From positions 2,294,001 to 2,358,000 of the forward strand of contig NZ_AP029028.1 in assembly GCF_037076565.1 (NCBI RefSeq): DNA of 64,000 nucleotides, written 5' to 3'. This DNA is from Herbaspirillum sp. DW155 (GTDB lineage: Bacteria > Pseudomonadota > Gammaproteobacteria > Burkholderiales > Burkholderiaceae_D). The stretch's first letter is position 1; the number at the start of each line of letters is the position of its first letter. A model generated the notes under the pieces. It searched no databases and had not been told where the DNA came from. It saw nothing but the letters and a program-made list of their open reading frames with translations. The translations under genes and the position numbers were made by a program. Below, in pieces: positions 1-12,173 of this stretch.

Positions 1-656
1 AGCGGCGGGTCCTGCTTGAAGTAGATCTCGGAATAGCACTCGTCGGAGGCGATCACGAAGCCATAGCGGTCCGACAGGGCGAACAGTTCCTTCCAGTCCT
101 CCAGCGTCAGCACGGCACCGGTGGGGTTGCCGGGCGAGCAGACGAACAGCAGTTGCACGCGTTCCCACACATCCTGCGGCACCTGGCTGAAGTCCGGCGC
201 AAAGTTGCGCGCCGGGTCCGAATTGACGAAGTAGGGCTCGGCGCCGGCGAGATAGGCCGAGCCTTCGTAGATCTGGTAGAACGGGTTGGGGCACATCACC
301 AGTGCGCCCGGCCGGGTCGGATCGACCACGGTCTGGGTCAGCGAGAACAGCGCCTCGCGCGAACCGATTACCGGCAGGATCTCGGTGGCCGGGTCAGGGC
401 GCGGGATGTCGTAACGTTTTTGCAGCCAGTCGGCAATCGCGCCGCGCAGGGCGTCGCTGCCCAGGGTGGCCGGATACGAGGCCAGGCCGGACAGGTTGTC
501 CGTCAGCGCCTGCTGGATGAAGGCGGGCGTGGGATGCTTGGGCTCGCCTATGCCCAGGCTGATCGGGCGGTAAGCCGGGTCGGGCGTGATGCCGGCGAAG
601 AGCTTCTTGAGCTTTTCGAAGGGATAGGGCTGCAGTTTGTCGAGTAGGGGATTCAC
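1..656 (-). CDS. dapC: Succinyldiaminopimelate transaminase DapC (5' part, runs off the window)
   Basis: PLP-dependent fold-type I aminotransferase of the lysine/diaminopimelate pathway (N-succinyl-2-amino-6-oxopimelate to succinyl-DAP, with glutamate). About 218 residues are visible, starting VNPLLDKLQPYPFEKLKKLF. They include the ISLGIGEPKHPTP substrate loop, the VIGSREALF turn that contacts the PLP phosphate, the CSPGNPTGA motif, and the D-E-C-Y segment that carries the pyridine-binding Asp and Tyr. The PLP lysine lies beyond the window edge. The start is GTG at 656; no strong ribosome binding site is visible. A TATAAT box sits 95 bases upstream on the same strand. Assignment to DapC rather than a generic aspartate-type transaminase rests on the N-terminal sequence. 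Confidence 0.85.
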   Translation of the reverse strand, partial: MNPLLDKLQPYPFEKLKKLFAGITPDPAYRPISLGIGEPKHPTPAFIQQALTDNLSGLASYPATLGSDALRGAIADWLQKRYDIPRPDPATEILPVIGSREALFSLTQTVVDPTRPGALVMCPNPFYQIYEGSAYLAGAEPYFVNSDPARNFAPDFSQVPQDVWERVQLLFVCSPGNPTGAVLTLEDWKELFALSDRYGFVIASDECYSEIYFKQDPP

Positions 657-750
657 GTCGCTGGACTGGAGTAAGGCTTCCCGGGTCGGCAGGCTCGCAG
701 AGGCGTCAGCGAACTTGGGCGGCCACGGCAAAGGACTGGGAAAGCTTGCG

Positions 751-756
751 ATTATA
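751..756 (-). promoter_or_regulatory. -10 box of the probable dapC promoter
   Basis: Perfect TATAAT on the minus strand, preceded by TGACGG. No good -35 hexamer is seen at 16-18 bases. It would give a leader of roughly 90 bases before the GTG of dapC. Confidence 0.45.
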
Positions 757-830
757 CCGTCATTTGCAGGCATTGCCGTGCTTGCGGTTGGGCGCAATGT
801 TGACCTGACGGCATGCCTGTGAAGCCAGAA

Positions 831-896
831 ACGAGCAAGAAACGAGCAAGAAAGGAGCAAGAAAGGAGCAAGAAAGGAGCAAGAAAGGAGCAAAAA
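831..896. repeat. Six-copy 11-base tandem repeat
   Basis: Units are ACGAGCAAGAA (831-841 and 842-852), AGGAGCAAGAA (853-863, 864-874, 875-885) and a degenerate last copy AGGAGCAAAAA (886-896). The 11-base period is close to one DNA helical turn. The strand is strongly purine-biased. It lies between the dapC promoter and the chemoreceptor gene. A related GAGCAAGCGAGCAAGAA stretch occurs near 33253, ahead of bamA. Confidence 0.85.
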
Positions 897-1089
897 GCGG
901 CTCGGGTGGTTTTGCGTGCGCATCCGTTCATCTCCCGTGCGCTGGCAAAGAAAAATGGCAATCCGGAAAATCAGGGCCAGGTAAGCGATCTGTTCAGCGG
1001 ATTGTCAGGGAAGGTCGGAGAGTAAAGTGGTCGCTCGCCAAAAACGGGCGTGCTCACAAGGTGCGCCCACAAATTCCCGGAGCACAAGA

Positions 1090-2865
1090 ATGAAAAGCCT
1101 CAAAGCGCAGTTACTGTCTGCGCTGGTCGTGATGTGGGTAGGATTGCTGGCGCTGGCCGCCTGGTCGGCCTACAGCGCCCGCGAAAACATGATGGATGAA
1201 CGCAAGGATGGCCTGCGCCGCGTGGTGGAAGCCGCCAATGGCGTGGTCAACAGTTACGCGGCCGATGTCGCGGCCGGCAAGGTGTCCAAGGAAGAGGCCC
1301 AGAAGAACGCTCTGGAACGCATCGCCGCCATGCGCTATGACGGCGACAACTACCTGTTCATCTTCGATGCTCGTCCGGTGGTGCTGATGCTGCCCTCCAA
1401 CAAGACCATGGTGGGCAAGAACGTGGCCGACCGCAAGGACTCGGAGGGCAAGCCGTATTACGTCGAGATGATGAAGATCGGGCAGGAAAAGGGGCAGGGC
1501 TTCGTGCAATACATGGGCCGCCTGCCCGGTACCGACGACAGCAACCGCACCCCCAAGATGAGCTACGTGGTGCACAACAAGACCTGGGACTGGTTCATCG
1601 TCACGGGCGTGTTCCTCTCCGACGTGCAGGCCCAGTTCCGCTCAGACGTGTTGCGGCTCATCGGGATTCTGGTGGTCGTGGGCGTGCTGGTATCGGTGAT
1701 GATGCTGGCCATCATCCGCCGTATCACCGGTAGCCTCGGCGGCGAGCCGGCCTATGCGGTGGCCATCGCCACGCGCATCGCCAGCGGCGACCTCACGGTG
1801 CGGGTCGATACCCGTGCCGGTGACAAGCGCAGCCTCCTCTTCGAGATGGCCAGCATGCGGGAGCGGCTGGCCGGCGTCATCAAGGGTATCCGCCAGGGCA
1901 CCGACGCCATCGACATCGGCGCGCGCGAGATCGCGGCGGGCAACCTCGACTTGTCCTCCCGTACGGAAGAGCAGGCCGGTTCGCTGGCGACTACGGCCTC
2001 CAACATGGATACGCTGACGGCCACCGTCAAGCAAAACGCCGACAACGCCCGCCAGGCCGGCCAGCTGGCCAACAACGCCTCGGACATCGCCCGGCGTGGC
2101 GGCGAGGTGGTGGGGCAGGTGGTGCAGACGATGGAAGGCATCACGGAAAGTTCGCGCAAGATTTCCGACATCATCGGCGTGATTGATGGCATCGCCTTCC
2201 AGACCAATATCCTGGCCTTGAATGCGGCAGTGGAAGCGGCCCGTGCCGGTGAGCAGGGGCGCGGCTTTGCGGTGGTGGCCTCGGAAGTACGTTCGCTGGC
2301 CCAACGCAGCGCCCAGGCCGCCAAGGAGATCAAGGCCCTGATCGAGGATTCGGTGCAGCGCGTGGGCGATGGTTCGGATCAGGTGGCGCGCGCCGGGCAA
2401 ACCATGGGCGAAGTGGTCGCGGCAGTACACCGCCTGACCGATATCGTCAGCGAAATCTCCGCGGCCTCCGAAGAACAGCGCCGTGGCATCGAACAGGTCA
2501 ACCTGGCTATCGGAGAAATGGATCAGGTGACCCAGCAGAATGCCGCTCTGGTGGAAGAAGCGGCCGCTGCGGCCGGTTCCCTGGAAGAGCAGGCGCGGCG
2601 CCTCAAGGCGGCCGTGGCGACCTTCCGGGTCGAAGGCGAGGAGGATGCGGCTGCACCCAAGCAAGCAGCGGCCACCCCCAAGGTGGCGCCGGTGGTTGCC
2701 AGGCCAACGGCTGCACCCAAGCCCGTCCCGAAGCCCGCTGCCAAGCTCCCGGCCCGTGCTGAGGCGCCGCTGCCGCCACCGGGCAAGCCTGCAGCCCCCG
2801 CCAAACCGGCTTCTGCGGGCAGGCCATCGCCCGCAAACGATGATGGGGATTGGGAAACCTTCTGA
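1090..2865 (+). CDS. Methyl-accepting chemotaxis protein with single-Cache sensor and CheR-docking tail
   Basis: Inner-membrane chemoreceptor of 591 residues. Order: TM1 (about 8-30), periplasmic single Cache domain (about 33-180, with the [10 protein letters not shown] and DWFIVTGVF signatures), TM2 (about 188-208), HAMP, then the coiled-coil signalling domain. Its hairpin tip (about 358-410) includes the [20 protein letters not shown] motif. The C-terminus is a long Ala/Pro/Lys-rich linker ending in DWETF, a close match to the NWETF pentapeptide that docks CheR and CheB on high-abundance receptors. I chose the ATG at 1090 (MKSLKAQ) because GGAG lies about 7 bases upstream and TM1 follows directly; an in-frame GTG at 1027 adds 21 unlikely residues. 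The ligand is unknown. Confidence 0.93.
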   Translation: MKSLKAQLLSALVVMWVGLLALAAWSAYSARENMMDERKDGLRRVVEAANGVVNSYAADVAAGKVSKEEAQKNALERIAAMRYDGDNYLFIFDARPVVLMLPSNKTMVGKNVADRKDSEGKPYYVEMMKIGQEKGQGFVQYMGRLPGTDDSNRTPKMSYVVHNKTWDWFIVTGVFLSDVQAQFRSDVLRLIGILVVVGVLVSVMMLAIIRRITGSLGGEPAYAVAIATRIASGDLTVRVDTRAGDKRSLLFEMASMRERLAGVIKGIRQGTDAIDIGAREIAAGNLDLSSRTEEQAGSLATTASNMDTLTATVKQNADNARQAGQLANNASDIARRGGEVVGQVVQTMEGITESSRKISDIIGVIDGIAFQTNILALNAAVEAARAGEQGRGFAVVASEVRSLAQRSAQAAKEIKALIEDSVQRVGDGSDQVARAGQTMGEVVAAVHRLTDIVSEISAASEEQRRGIEQVNLAIGEMDQVTQQNAALVEEAAAAAGSLEEQARRLKAAVATFRVEGEEDAAAPKQAAATPKVAPVVARPTAAPKPVPKPAAKLPARAEAPLPPPGKPAAPAKPASAGRPSPANDDGDWETF

Positions 2866-2892
2866 TCCAACGCCTCTGATATGAAGCAATGG

Positions 2893-2926
2893 ACGCCGTA
2901 CCGGGTGTTGCCGGTGCGGCGTTTTT
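2893..2926 (+). terminator. Rho-independent terminator of the chemoreceptor gene
   Basis: A 12-base stem (2893-2904 with 2911-2922, one G-U pair), loop GTGTTG, followed by a run of T to 2926. Confidence 0.85.
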
Positions 2927-3007
2927 CATGAGCGGGCAGAACACCGGCCCAAGGGCGGCCAGAGGCGATCCCGCGCCCTTTTTGGCCTTGCCGGGGCCGG
3001 GCGATGT

Positions 3008-3013
3008 TATGAT
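3008..3013 (+). promoter_or_regulatory. Candidate -10 box for smc
   Basis: TATGAT followed by ACCGGCC, about 60 bases before the smc start. No -35 hexamer at good spacing is evident. The GC-rich discriminator resembles those of the rpsB, frr and galU candidates in this window. Confidence 0.3.
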
Positions 3014-3073
3014 ACCGGCCGTTCCGGAAGCAAAAATCCCGCTTCCTCCCAACTGTTTCAATTTGTCGATAAC

Positions 3074-6000
3074 GTGCGTCTAACTTCCATCAAATTATCT
3101 GGATTCAAGTCCTTCGTCGAGCCTACGCATTTCCAGGTTCCGGGGCAGCTGGTGGGTGTGGTCGGGCCCAATGGCTGCGGCAAATCCAACATCATCGATG
3201 CCGTGCGCTGGGTCCTGGGCGAATCCAAGGCCTCCGAGCTGCGCGGCGAGTCGATGCAGGACGTCATCTTCAACGGCTCCACCCATCGCAAGCCGGCCGG
3301 TCGCGCCTCGGTCGAACTGGTGTTCGACAACTCGGCCGGCAAGGCGGCCGGCCAGTGGGGTCAGTATGCCGAAATCGCCGTCAAGCGCACGCTCACCCGC
3401 GACGGCACGTCTTCCTACTACATCAACAACCAGTCGGTACGCCGCCGCGACATCCAGGACATCTTCCTGGGCACCGGCCTGGGCCCGCGCGCCTACGCCA
3501 TCATCGGCCAGGGCATGATCTCGCGCATCATCGAGGCGCGTCCTGAAGAGCTGCGCATCTTCCTGGAAGAAGCCGCAGGCGTATCGAAGTACAAGGAACG
3601 CCGCCGCGAGACCGAGAACCGGCTGCACGACACCACCGAAAACCTCACGCGCCTGGAAGACATCCTGCGCGAACTCAACGCCAACCTGGAAAAGCTGGAA
3701 GCGCAAGCGGCCGTGGCCAAGAAATTCCACGAGCTGCAGAACGATCAGGAAGAAAAGCAGAAACTGCTCTGGCTGCTGCGCAAGAATGAAGCCCGCGCCG
3801 AGCAGGAGCGCTTCTTCAAGGAAATCGAACGCGCCCAGATCGACCTGGAGGAGCAGACCGCCAAGCTGCGCCACGTCGAAACCGAGCTGGAACACATGCG
3901 CCAGGCGCACTACGCCGCCGGCGACCGCCTGCACCAGGCGCAGGGCCACCTGTACCAGACCAATTCCGAGATCGGCAGCCTGGAAGCGCAGATCAAGTTC
4001 GTCATCGAATCGCGCAATCGTCTGCAAGCCCAGTTGAACTCGCTGGGCGCCCAGCGCGACCAGTGGCAGCGCCAGGGCACGCAGCAGCAGGAAGAACTGG
4101 CCGAGGCCGAAATCCAGCTGGAAGAATTCGGCATGCGCGTGGAGCAGGCCCAGCACGCCGTGCAGGACACCAGCGACCGCCTGCCGTCGCTGGAATCGGC
4201 CTGGCGCGAAGCGCAGGTCAAGACCACCGAGTCGCGCGGCAAGATCATGCAGGTGCAGCAGCAGATCGAACTGCAGTCCACGCACCAGCGCAATGCCTCC
4301 AACATCCTCTCGGGCCTGGCCGCGCGCCGCGAACGCCTGATGCAGGAAAAGAACGGCATGGCCCTGCCCGACGAGACGCATCTCTCCAACCTGCGCATGC
4401 AGCTGGAAGAAAAGCAGGCCTCGCTGGAAGAGGCCAACATGTATCTGGAAGAAGCGCAGGAGCAGTTGCCGCGCCTGGAAGAAGAGCGCCGCGCCGCCCA
4501 GGAACTGGTCAGCAAGGAAACCTCGGCCAATGCCCAGCTGGAAGCCCGCCTCACCGCCCTGAAGCAATTGCAGGAAAGCGTGCAGGCCCAGGGCAAGGTG
4601 CAACCCTGGCTGGAAAAGCACGGCCTGGCCGAGCTGCCGCGCCTGTGGCAGAAGCTGCACATCGAATCCGGCTGGGAAACCGCGCTGGAAGCGGTGCTGC
4701 GCGAGCGCATGTCGGCACTGGAAATGTCCAACCTGGACTGGGCCAAGGCTTTCTTCAGCGATGCCCCGCCGGCCAAGCTGGCGCTGTACGCCCCCAACGC
4801 CGGCCTGGCCCAGCCCGACGCCCAGCCGGTGGCTGGCCTGAAGCCCTTCGTGACGCTGCTGCAGCTGAACGATCCGGGCCTGCGTGCCCTGATGAACGAC
4901 TGGCTCAACCACATCTACATCGCCGACGACACCGCCAGCGCCTTTGCCGAGCGCTCCAAGCTGCCATTGGGCGGCCTCTTCGTGACCCGTCAGGGCCACG
5001 TGGTGAGCAATGCCAGCGTGCGGTTCTACGCCTCCGATTCGGAGCAGGATGGCATGCTGGCGCGCCAGCAGGAAATCGAGAACATCACCAAGCAGCAGCG
5101 CGCCCAGGCCATGCTGGCCGAGGAAGCCAAGGGCCGCGCCGTGCGCGCCGAGGCGGCCCTGTCGGCGGCCTCGCAGCGCCTGCAGGAACTGCGCCAGCGC
5201 GTCAATTCGCTCACACAGTCGGCGCACAGTCTGCAGATCGAGGTGATGAAGCTGGCCGAGGTGCAGGAGCGCTTCAACCAGCGCAGCACCCAGATCGCCA
5301 CCGATCTGGAAGAAATCGCGATGCAGGAAGCCGAGCAGCAGCAGGTGCAGGCCGAATCCGAGGCTCGCTTCGAGGCGCTGGACATCGAACTGGCCGAACT
5401 GCAGGAGCAGCACGAGAACGGCCAGACCGATTACCTCAACAAGGAACAGCAGCTCAACGACGCCCGCACCCGCCTGCGCGAGCTGGAACGCGCCGCCCAG
5501 GAAACCGAATTCGCCGAGAAGTCGCATCGCAACAAGATCGAGGAATTGAAGCGCGGCATCGCCACTGCGCTGGAACAGGCTGCGCAACTGTTCGCCAGCA
5601 TGCAGCAAGGCTCGCTGGAACTGGAAAGCCTGGACGACCAGGCCGCCCAGGCCGGCCTGCAGGAATTGCTGGACCGCCGCAGCGAGCAGGAGCGTGCGCT
5701 GGCAGACGCCCGCCACGAACTGGATCAGCTGTCGCAGCAACTTCGTTCACATGAAGAATCGCGCATGCAGGCCGAGCGCAGCCTGCAGCCGCAGCGTGAC
5801 CGCATCACCGAACTGCAACTGAAGGAACAGGCCGCGCGCCTGAACCAGGAGCAATTCTCCGAAGCGCTGGCCCAGACCCAGGCCGACGAGGCGGCCCTGT
5901 CGGAAAAGCTGACCAGCGACATGCGCCCGTCCTACCTGCAAGGCGAAGTGACGCGACTGACCAATGCCATCGCGGCACTGGGCGCGGTCAACCTGGCCGC

Positions 6001-6604
6001 GCTGGACGAACTCGCTACCGCTTCCGAGCGCAAGCACTTCCTCGATGCCCAGCACGCCGACCTGAACGAAGCCATCACCACGCTGCAGGATGCGATCCAC
6101 AAGATCGACATGGAAACCCGCGACCTGCTGCAGGACACTTTCGACAAGGTGAACCACCACTTCTCGGAACTGTTCCCGGTGCTCTTCGGCGGCGGCCAGG
6201 CCAAGCTCATCATGACCGGCGACGAGATCCTCGATTCGGGCGTGCAGGTCATGGCCCAGCCGCCGGGCAAGAAGAACGCCACGATTCACCTGCTCTCCGG
6301 TGGTGAGAAGGCGCTGACCGCCACGGCCCTGGTGTTCTCGATGTTCCAGCTGAACCCGGCGCCGTTCTGCCTGCTCGACGAAGTGGACGCGCCGCTGGAC
6401 GATGCCAACACCGAACGCTTCGCCAACATGGTCAAGCGCATGTCGGATCACACCCAGTTCCTCTTCATCTCCCACAACAAGATCGCCATGGAAATGGCGC
6501 AGCAGCTGATAGGGGTGACCATGCAGGAGCAGGGCGTGTCACGCATCGTGGCGGTGGACATGGAGTCGGCCGCCAACTTCTCCAGCGCCGAGCAGGCTGC
6601 CTGA
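3074..6604 (+). CDS. smc: Chromosome partition protein SMC
   Basis: Condensin-type ATPase that compacts and segregates the nucleoid, normally with ScpA and ScpB (not in this window). It has 1176 residues, the normal length. The N-terminal half-ATPase has Walker A GPNGCGKSN (about 31-39). Two long Glu/Gln/Ala-rich coiled coils flank a hinge at about 510-660 (LEKHGLAELPRLWQ onward). The C-terminal half has the signature LLSGGEKALTATAL (about 1073) and Walker B LLDEVDAPLDDANTERF (about 1100). The start is GTG at 3074, giving MRLTSIKLSGFKSFVEPT, which is where family members begin; its ribosome binding site is weak. The order smc-zipA-ligA is conserved in betaproteobacteria. Confidence 0.97.
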   Translation: MRLTSIKLSGFKSFVEPTHFQVPGQLVGVVGPNGCGKSNIIDAVRWVLGESKASELRGESMQDVIFNGSTHRKPAGRASVELVFDNSAGKAAGQWGQYAEIAVKRTLTRDGTSSYYINNQSVRRRDIQDIFLGTGLGPRAYAIIGQGMISRIIEARPEELRIFLEEAAGVSKYKERRRETENRLHDTTENLTRLEDILRELNANLEKLEAQAAVAKKFHELQNDQEEKQKLLWLLRKNEARAEQERFFKEIERAQIDLEEQTAKLRHVETELEHMRQAHYAAGDRLHQAQGHLYQTNSEIGSLEAQIKFVIESRNRLQAQLNSLGAQRDQWQRQGTQQQEELAEAEIQLEEFGMRVEQAQHAVQDTSDRLPSLESAWREAQVKTTESRGKIMQVQQQIELQSTHQRNASNILSGLAARRERLMQEKNGMALPDETHLSNLRMQLEEKQASLEEANMYLEEAQEQLPRLEEERRAAQELVSKETSANAQLEARLTALKQLQESVQAQGKVQPWLEKHGLAELPRLWQKLHIESGWETALEAVLRERMSALEMSNLDWAKAFFSDAPPAKLALYAPNAGLAQPDAQPVAGLKPFVTLLQLNDPGLRALMNDWLNHIYIADDTASAFAERSKLPLGGLFVTRQGHVVSNASVRFYASDSEQDGMLARQQEIENITKQQRAQAMLAEEAKGRAVRAEAALSAASQRLQELRQRVNSLTQSAHSLQIEVMKLAEVQERFNQRSTQIATDLEEIAMQEAEQQQVQAESEARFEALDIELAELQEQHENGQTDYLNKEQQLNDARTRLRELERAAQETEFAEKSHRNKIEELKRGIATALEQAAQLFASMQQGSLELESLDDQAAQAGLQELLDRRSEQERALADARHELDQLSQQLRSHEESRMQAERSLQPQRDRITELQLKEQAARLNQEQFSEALAQTQADEAALSEKLTSDMRPSYLQGEVTRLTNAIAALGAVNLAALDELATASERKHFLDAQHADLNEAITTLQDAIHKIDMETRDLLQDTFDKVNHHFSELFPVLFGGGQAKLIMTGDEILDSGVQVMAQPPGKKNATIHLLSGGEKALTATALVFSMFQLNPAPFCLLDEVDAPLDDANTERFANMVKRMSDHTQFLFISHNKIAMEMAQQLIGVTMQEQGVSRIVAVDMESAANFSSAEQAA

Positions 6605-7014
6605 TGGCCTGCCGGGGCTTGTGCGGGCCGGTCCCGAAGCTTTGTCGGCTTGACAAGCAGGGGGCGTGACCGTACCCTGAAAACCTTGCCGGCCAGCCCG
6701 CAGCGGCGCGAGCCCGAGCTGGAACCGCACTGATATCGGCCCCCACGGGCCATGGAAAAATAACAATATCTTGACCGCGCACTTGTCGTACCCGATCCGT
6801 TCGATTCACCTGCATGGCCTCATCATGGCGATGCGGGAGCCTGCCGGCGATCCGGCGGGCGCGGTGGGTGGCCGTGTGAGCGGCCCGCGCGGTCCGGGCA
6901 TTCTTGGATTGATAGGATTCGGATTTCTTCGATGAGCAGCTTTTCCCAGCCGACCATGCCACGCGCTGCCCTTGATGGCGCCCTCCAGCCCGCCAGCCTG
7001 AAAGGTCGTGCAGC
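6605..7014. other. Intergenic region between smc and zipA
   Basis: About 410 bases without a credible gene. It holds a candidate promoter (6650-6678), an imperfect hairpin without a T-run (GCCTGCCGG / CCGGCGGGC near 6839-6860), and the zipA ribosome binding site AAAGG at 7001-7005. Confidence 0.5.
6650..6678 (+). promoter_or_regulatory. Candidate sigma-70 promoter for zipA-ligA
   Basis: Perfect -35 TTGACA at 6650-6655, a 17-base spacer, then TACCCT at 6673-6678 (3 of 6 to consensus). It would leave a leader of over 300 bases before zipA, so zipA may instead be read through from smc. Confidence 0.35.
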
Positions 7015-8358
7015 ATGATGATGGATCTCCAGACCAGCCTGATCATCCTTGGCGGCATCTTCGTCGCCGGGGTCATTACCTACAACAAGTGGCAGGAACA
7101 CAAAGCGCGCAAGACGGTGGAGCGCGCCTTTTCTTCGTCGCATGATGACGTGCTGATGTCGCCGGATGAGCCGGCCGCCGCCGAACCGGCATTCGTGCCG
7201 CCAGCAGCCGAACGCAGCGCCGCGGCACCCCGCATGGCCGAGCCGGTGCTGGACCCGGGCGTCGAGCGCGCCGAACCTTCCTTGTACGATCCGCCTGAAC
7301 GCAAGCCGGTCCCGGCGCCCGTGAAAGCCTACCAGGACCAGGCCGAGTTCGAGCCGCGCGAGCCCTACCTGGGTGAGCCTGCGGTGAGCGCTGCTGCGCC
7401 GGCGGCTGTCGCCGCTGATGATGCCGTGCTGGTCGAAGCGCTGGCCCAGGCCCCGCAATCGACCGTGGCCCAGGTCATCGCCGGTGCCGAGGAGCAGGCC
7501 GATATCGCACCGGCCCCGGCCTTCATGCCGCCCCCCGAGATGCAGGCCCGTCTGGCACCCAAGCGCGAGCTGCCGGTCGACGAGCTGATCGACTGCAACA
7601 TCCCCATCGCCCTGGACAACCCGCTGCGCGGCGAGAAACTGCTGCCGATGCTGCAGGGCCTGCGTCACGTCGGCAACAAGCCGGTGCATTTCATCGGCCG
7701 CACCACCGAGGGCCATTGGGAAGCCATCGCCCACGGCAGCATCTACAATGCCTTGCTGGCCGGCGCGCAACTGGCCAACCGCAGCAATGCCATCAACGAG
7801 ATCGAGTATTCGGAACTGGTCATGCGCCTGCGCGACCTGACCGATGCACTCTCGGGCGAGCCGGAGCTGCCGGACATGCCTGACGTCATCCGTACCGCCC
7901 AGGCGCTGCATCAGTTCATCATCGACCACGATGCGCAGCTGTCGGTGAATGTGCGTTCGCAAGGCGCGCCCTGGAGCCTGGCCACCTTGCTGGCGGCATT
8001 GACGCGCCAGGGCTTCGACCGCCGCACCGAAGGCTATCTGGTGATGCAGGATGGCGAAGGTGAAGTCCTCTTCGCACTCTCCACCAACGCCACCCCGACC
8101 GATGAGACTACCGACCGCCTCACGCTCTTGCTGGACGTGCCCCGCGTGGCCCCGTCCCGCGATGGCTATGGTGCCCTGGTGGCCTGCGCCAAATCGTTGT
8201 CGGCACGCCTTGGCGGCATCATCGTCGATGACAGCGACCAGCCGCTGACCGACGAAGCGCTTTCCGATATCGCCGAACAGGTGGCCGCGTTCTACAGCGC
8301 CATGGAATCGGCCGAGATTCCCGCTGGCTCCACCCGTGCCTTGCGCCTGTTCAGCTAA
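7015..8358 (+). CDS. zipA: Cell division protein ZipA (FtsZ-binding)
   Basis: Bitopic inner-membrane protein that tethers FtsZ to the membrane at the division site. It has 447 residues: an N-terminal membrane anchor (about 4-21, LQTSLIILGGIFVAGVITY), a basic patch (HKARKTVERAF), a long Pro/Ala/Glu-rich linker (about 45-185), then the globular ZipA C-terminal FtsZ-binding domain (about 190-440). That domain contains ELIDCNIPIALDNPLRGEKL and the GTEG/RTTEGHWEAI-type region. Three consecutive ATGs (7015, 7018, 7021) are possible starts; AAAGG at 7001-7005 suits any of them. It sits between smc and ligA, the usual betaproteobacterial order. The sequence is divergent from the enteric protein, so assignment leans on architecture and context. 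Confidence 0.87.
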   Translation: MMMDLQTSLIILGGIFVAGVITYNKWQEHKARKTVERAFSSSHDDVLMSPDEPAAAEPAFVPPAAERSAAAPRMAEPVLDPGVERAEPSLYDPPERKPVPAPVKAYQDQAEFEPREPYLGEPAVSAAAPAAVAADDAVLVEALAQAPQSTVAQVIAGAEEQADIAPAPAFMPPPEMQARLAPKRELPVDELIDCNIPIALDNPLRGEKLLPMLQGLRHVGNKPVHFIGRTTEGHWEAIAHGSIYNALLAGAQLANRSNAINEIEYSELVMRLRDLTDALSGEPELPDMPDVIRTAQALHQFIIDHDAQLSVNVRSQGAPWSLATLLAALTRQGFDRRTEGYLVMQDGEGEVLFALSTNATPTDETTDRLTLLLDVPRVAPSRDGYGALVACAKSLSARLGGIIVDDSDQPLTDEALSDIAEQVAAFYSAMESAEIPAGSTRALRLFS

Positions 8359-10455
<2,097 letters not shown>

Positions 10456-10477
10456 TCACCTTGTCTTTTTATTCATA

Positions 10478-10483
10478 TACAAT
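10478..10483 (+). promoter_or_regulatory. Candidate -10 box for galU
   Basis: TACAAT followed by GCCGCCGG, in the AT-rich gap after ligA. TTGTCT at 10461-10466 is too close to serve as its -35. The discriminator resembles those before rpsB and frr. Confidence 0.3.
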
Positions 10484-10573
10484 GCCGCCGGTATGCAGTC
10501 CTGGACTCCGGGACCGCGGTGCAGGATATCAGCATAACAATATAGCAAGACCTCTTTTTACCTCGGAGTGATG

Positions 10574-11464
<891 letters not shown>

Positions 11465-11516
11465 TCGCTGCTGCTGTCCAGCGCCCGCATCTTGTGCGGC
11501 GCACTGCTTGCACAAT

Positions 11517-11543
11517 GACGCCCGGTTCCTGCCGGGCGTCTTT
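11517..11543 (+). terminator. Rho-independent terminator of galU
   Basis: Perfect 9-base stem GACGCCCGG (11517-11525) with CCGGGCGTC (11532-11540), loop TTCCTG, then TTT. It ends just ahead of the def ribosome binding site. Confidence 0.8.
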
Positions 11544-11557
11544 CATGGAGAGCTTCA

Positions 11558-12094
11558 ATGGCAATACGCGAGATCCTCAAAATGGGCGACCCGCGCCTGC
11601 TGCGCCAGGCGCAGCCCGTCACGCAATTCGGTACGCCCGAACTGGCGCAACTGGTCGAGGATATGTTCGAGACCATGCGCGCCGTCAATGGCGCCGGGCT
11701 GGCGGCACCGCAGATCGGGGTGGACCTGCAACTGGTGATCTTCGGCTTCGGCCATAACCAGCGCTATCCGGATGCACCGGCGGTACCCGAGACGGTGCTC
11801 ATCAATCCGGTGCTGACGCCCTTGTCGGAGGAGGAAGAAGAGGGCTGGGAAGGTTGCCTGTCGGTGCCCGGCATGCGCGGCGTGGTGCCACGCTGGAGCC
11901 GCTTGCGCTATCAGGGGGTGGACCAGCACGGCAACGAGATCGACCGCACTGTCGATGGCTTCCATGCCCGCGTAGTGCAGCATGAGTGCGATCACCTGCA
12001 GGGCATCCTGTATCCGATGCGCATTCGGGACTTCCGCCAGTTCGGATTTACGGAAGTGCTGTTCCCGGACCTGGATCCCAACCAGGACGACTGA
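11558..12094 (+). CDS. def: Peptide deformylase
   Basis: Removes the N-formyl group from nascent proteins; a cytosolic Fe2+ metalloenzyme. It has 178 residues with all three family motifs: [10 protein letters not shown] (about 45-54), EGCLSVPG (metal ligand Cys100) and [11 protein letters not shown] (metal ligands His142 and His146, catalytic Glu143). Met aminopeptidase, which acts next on the protein, is also in the window (24209-25033) but not linked. A ribosome binding site ATGGAGAG lies upstream of the ATG. This may be one of several paralogues, since it is not next to fmt. Confidence 0.96.
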   Translation: MAIREILKMGDPRLLRQAQPVTQFGTPELAQLVEDMFETMRAVNGAGLAAPQIGVDLQLVIFGFGHNQRYPDAPAVPETVLINPVLTPLSEEEEEGWEGCLSVPGMRGVVPRWSRLRYQGVDQHGNEIDRTVDGFHARVVQHECDHLQGILYPMRIRDFRQFGFTEVLFPDLDPNQDD

Positions 12095-12107
12095 ACAAGG
12101 ACGCTGC

Positions 12108-12143
12108 AAAAAAAACATCCCGGCACCAGACCGGGATGTTCGT
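12108..12143. terminator. Bidirectional terminator between def and cphA
   Basis: Perfect 10-base stem AACATCCCGG (12114-12123) with CCGGGATGTT (12131-12140), loop CACCAGA. A run of eight A's (12108-12115) becomes the U-tract for the minus-strand cphA transcript. The plus-strand side has only a short T-rich tail. Confidence 0.88.
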
Positions 12144-12173
12144 TTCAGGAGCGATGAAACCGCGTTCGGGGAA

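Larger units (their letters stand above)
657..1089. other. Divergent intergenic region between dapC and the chemoreceptor gene
   Basis: It holds the dapC -10 box (751-756), a six-unit 11-base tandem repeat (831-896) and the ribosome binding site of the chemoreceptor gene (GGAG about 7 bases before 1090). Short open frames across it (for example 813-1025) follow the repeat and have no recognisable protein character. I see no convincing sigma-28 (flagellar) promoter. Confidence 0.5.

Noticed and set aside
813-1025. Plus-strand frame rich in Lys, Arg, Glu
   Set aside because: Its composition comes from the 11-base tandem repeat; there is no ribosome binding site and no family resemblance.
3095-5740. 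A very long minus-strand open frame opposite smc
   Set aside because: It mirrors the high-GC third positions of smc, is Leu/Gln/Phe-rich without domain motifs, and smc is unmistakable on the other strand.
10461-10483. TTGTCT to TACAAT as a full galU promoter
   Set aside because: The spacing between the hexamers is only 11 bases, too short for sigma-70.
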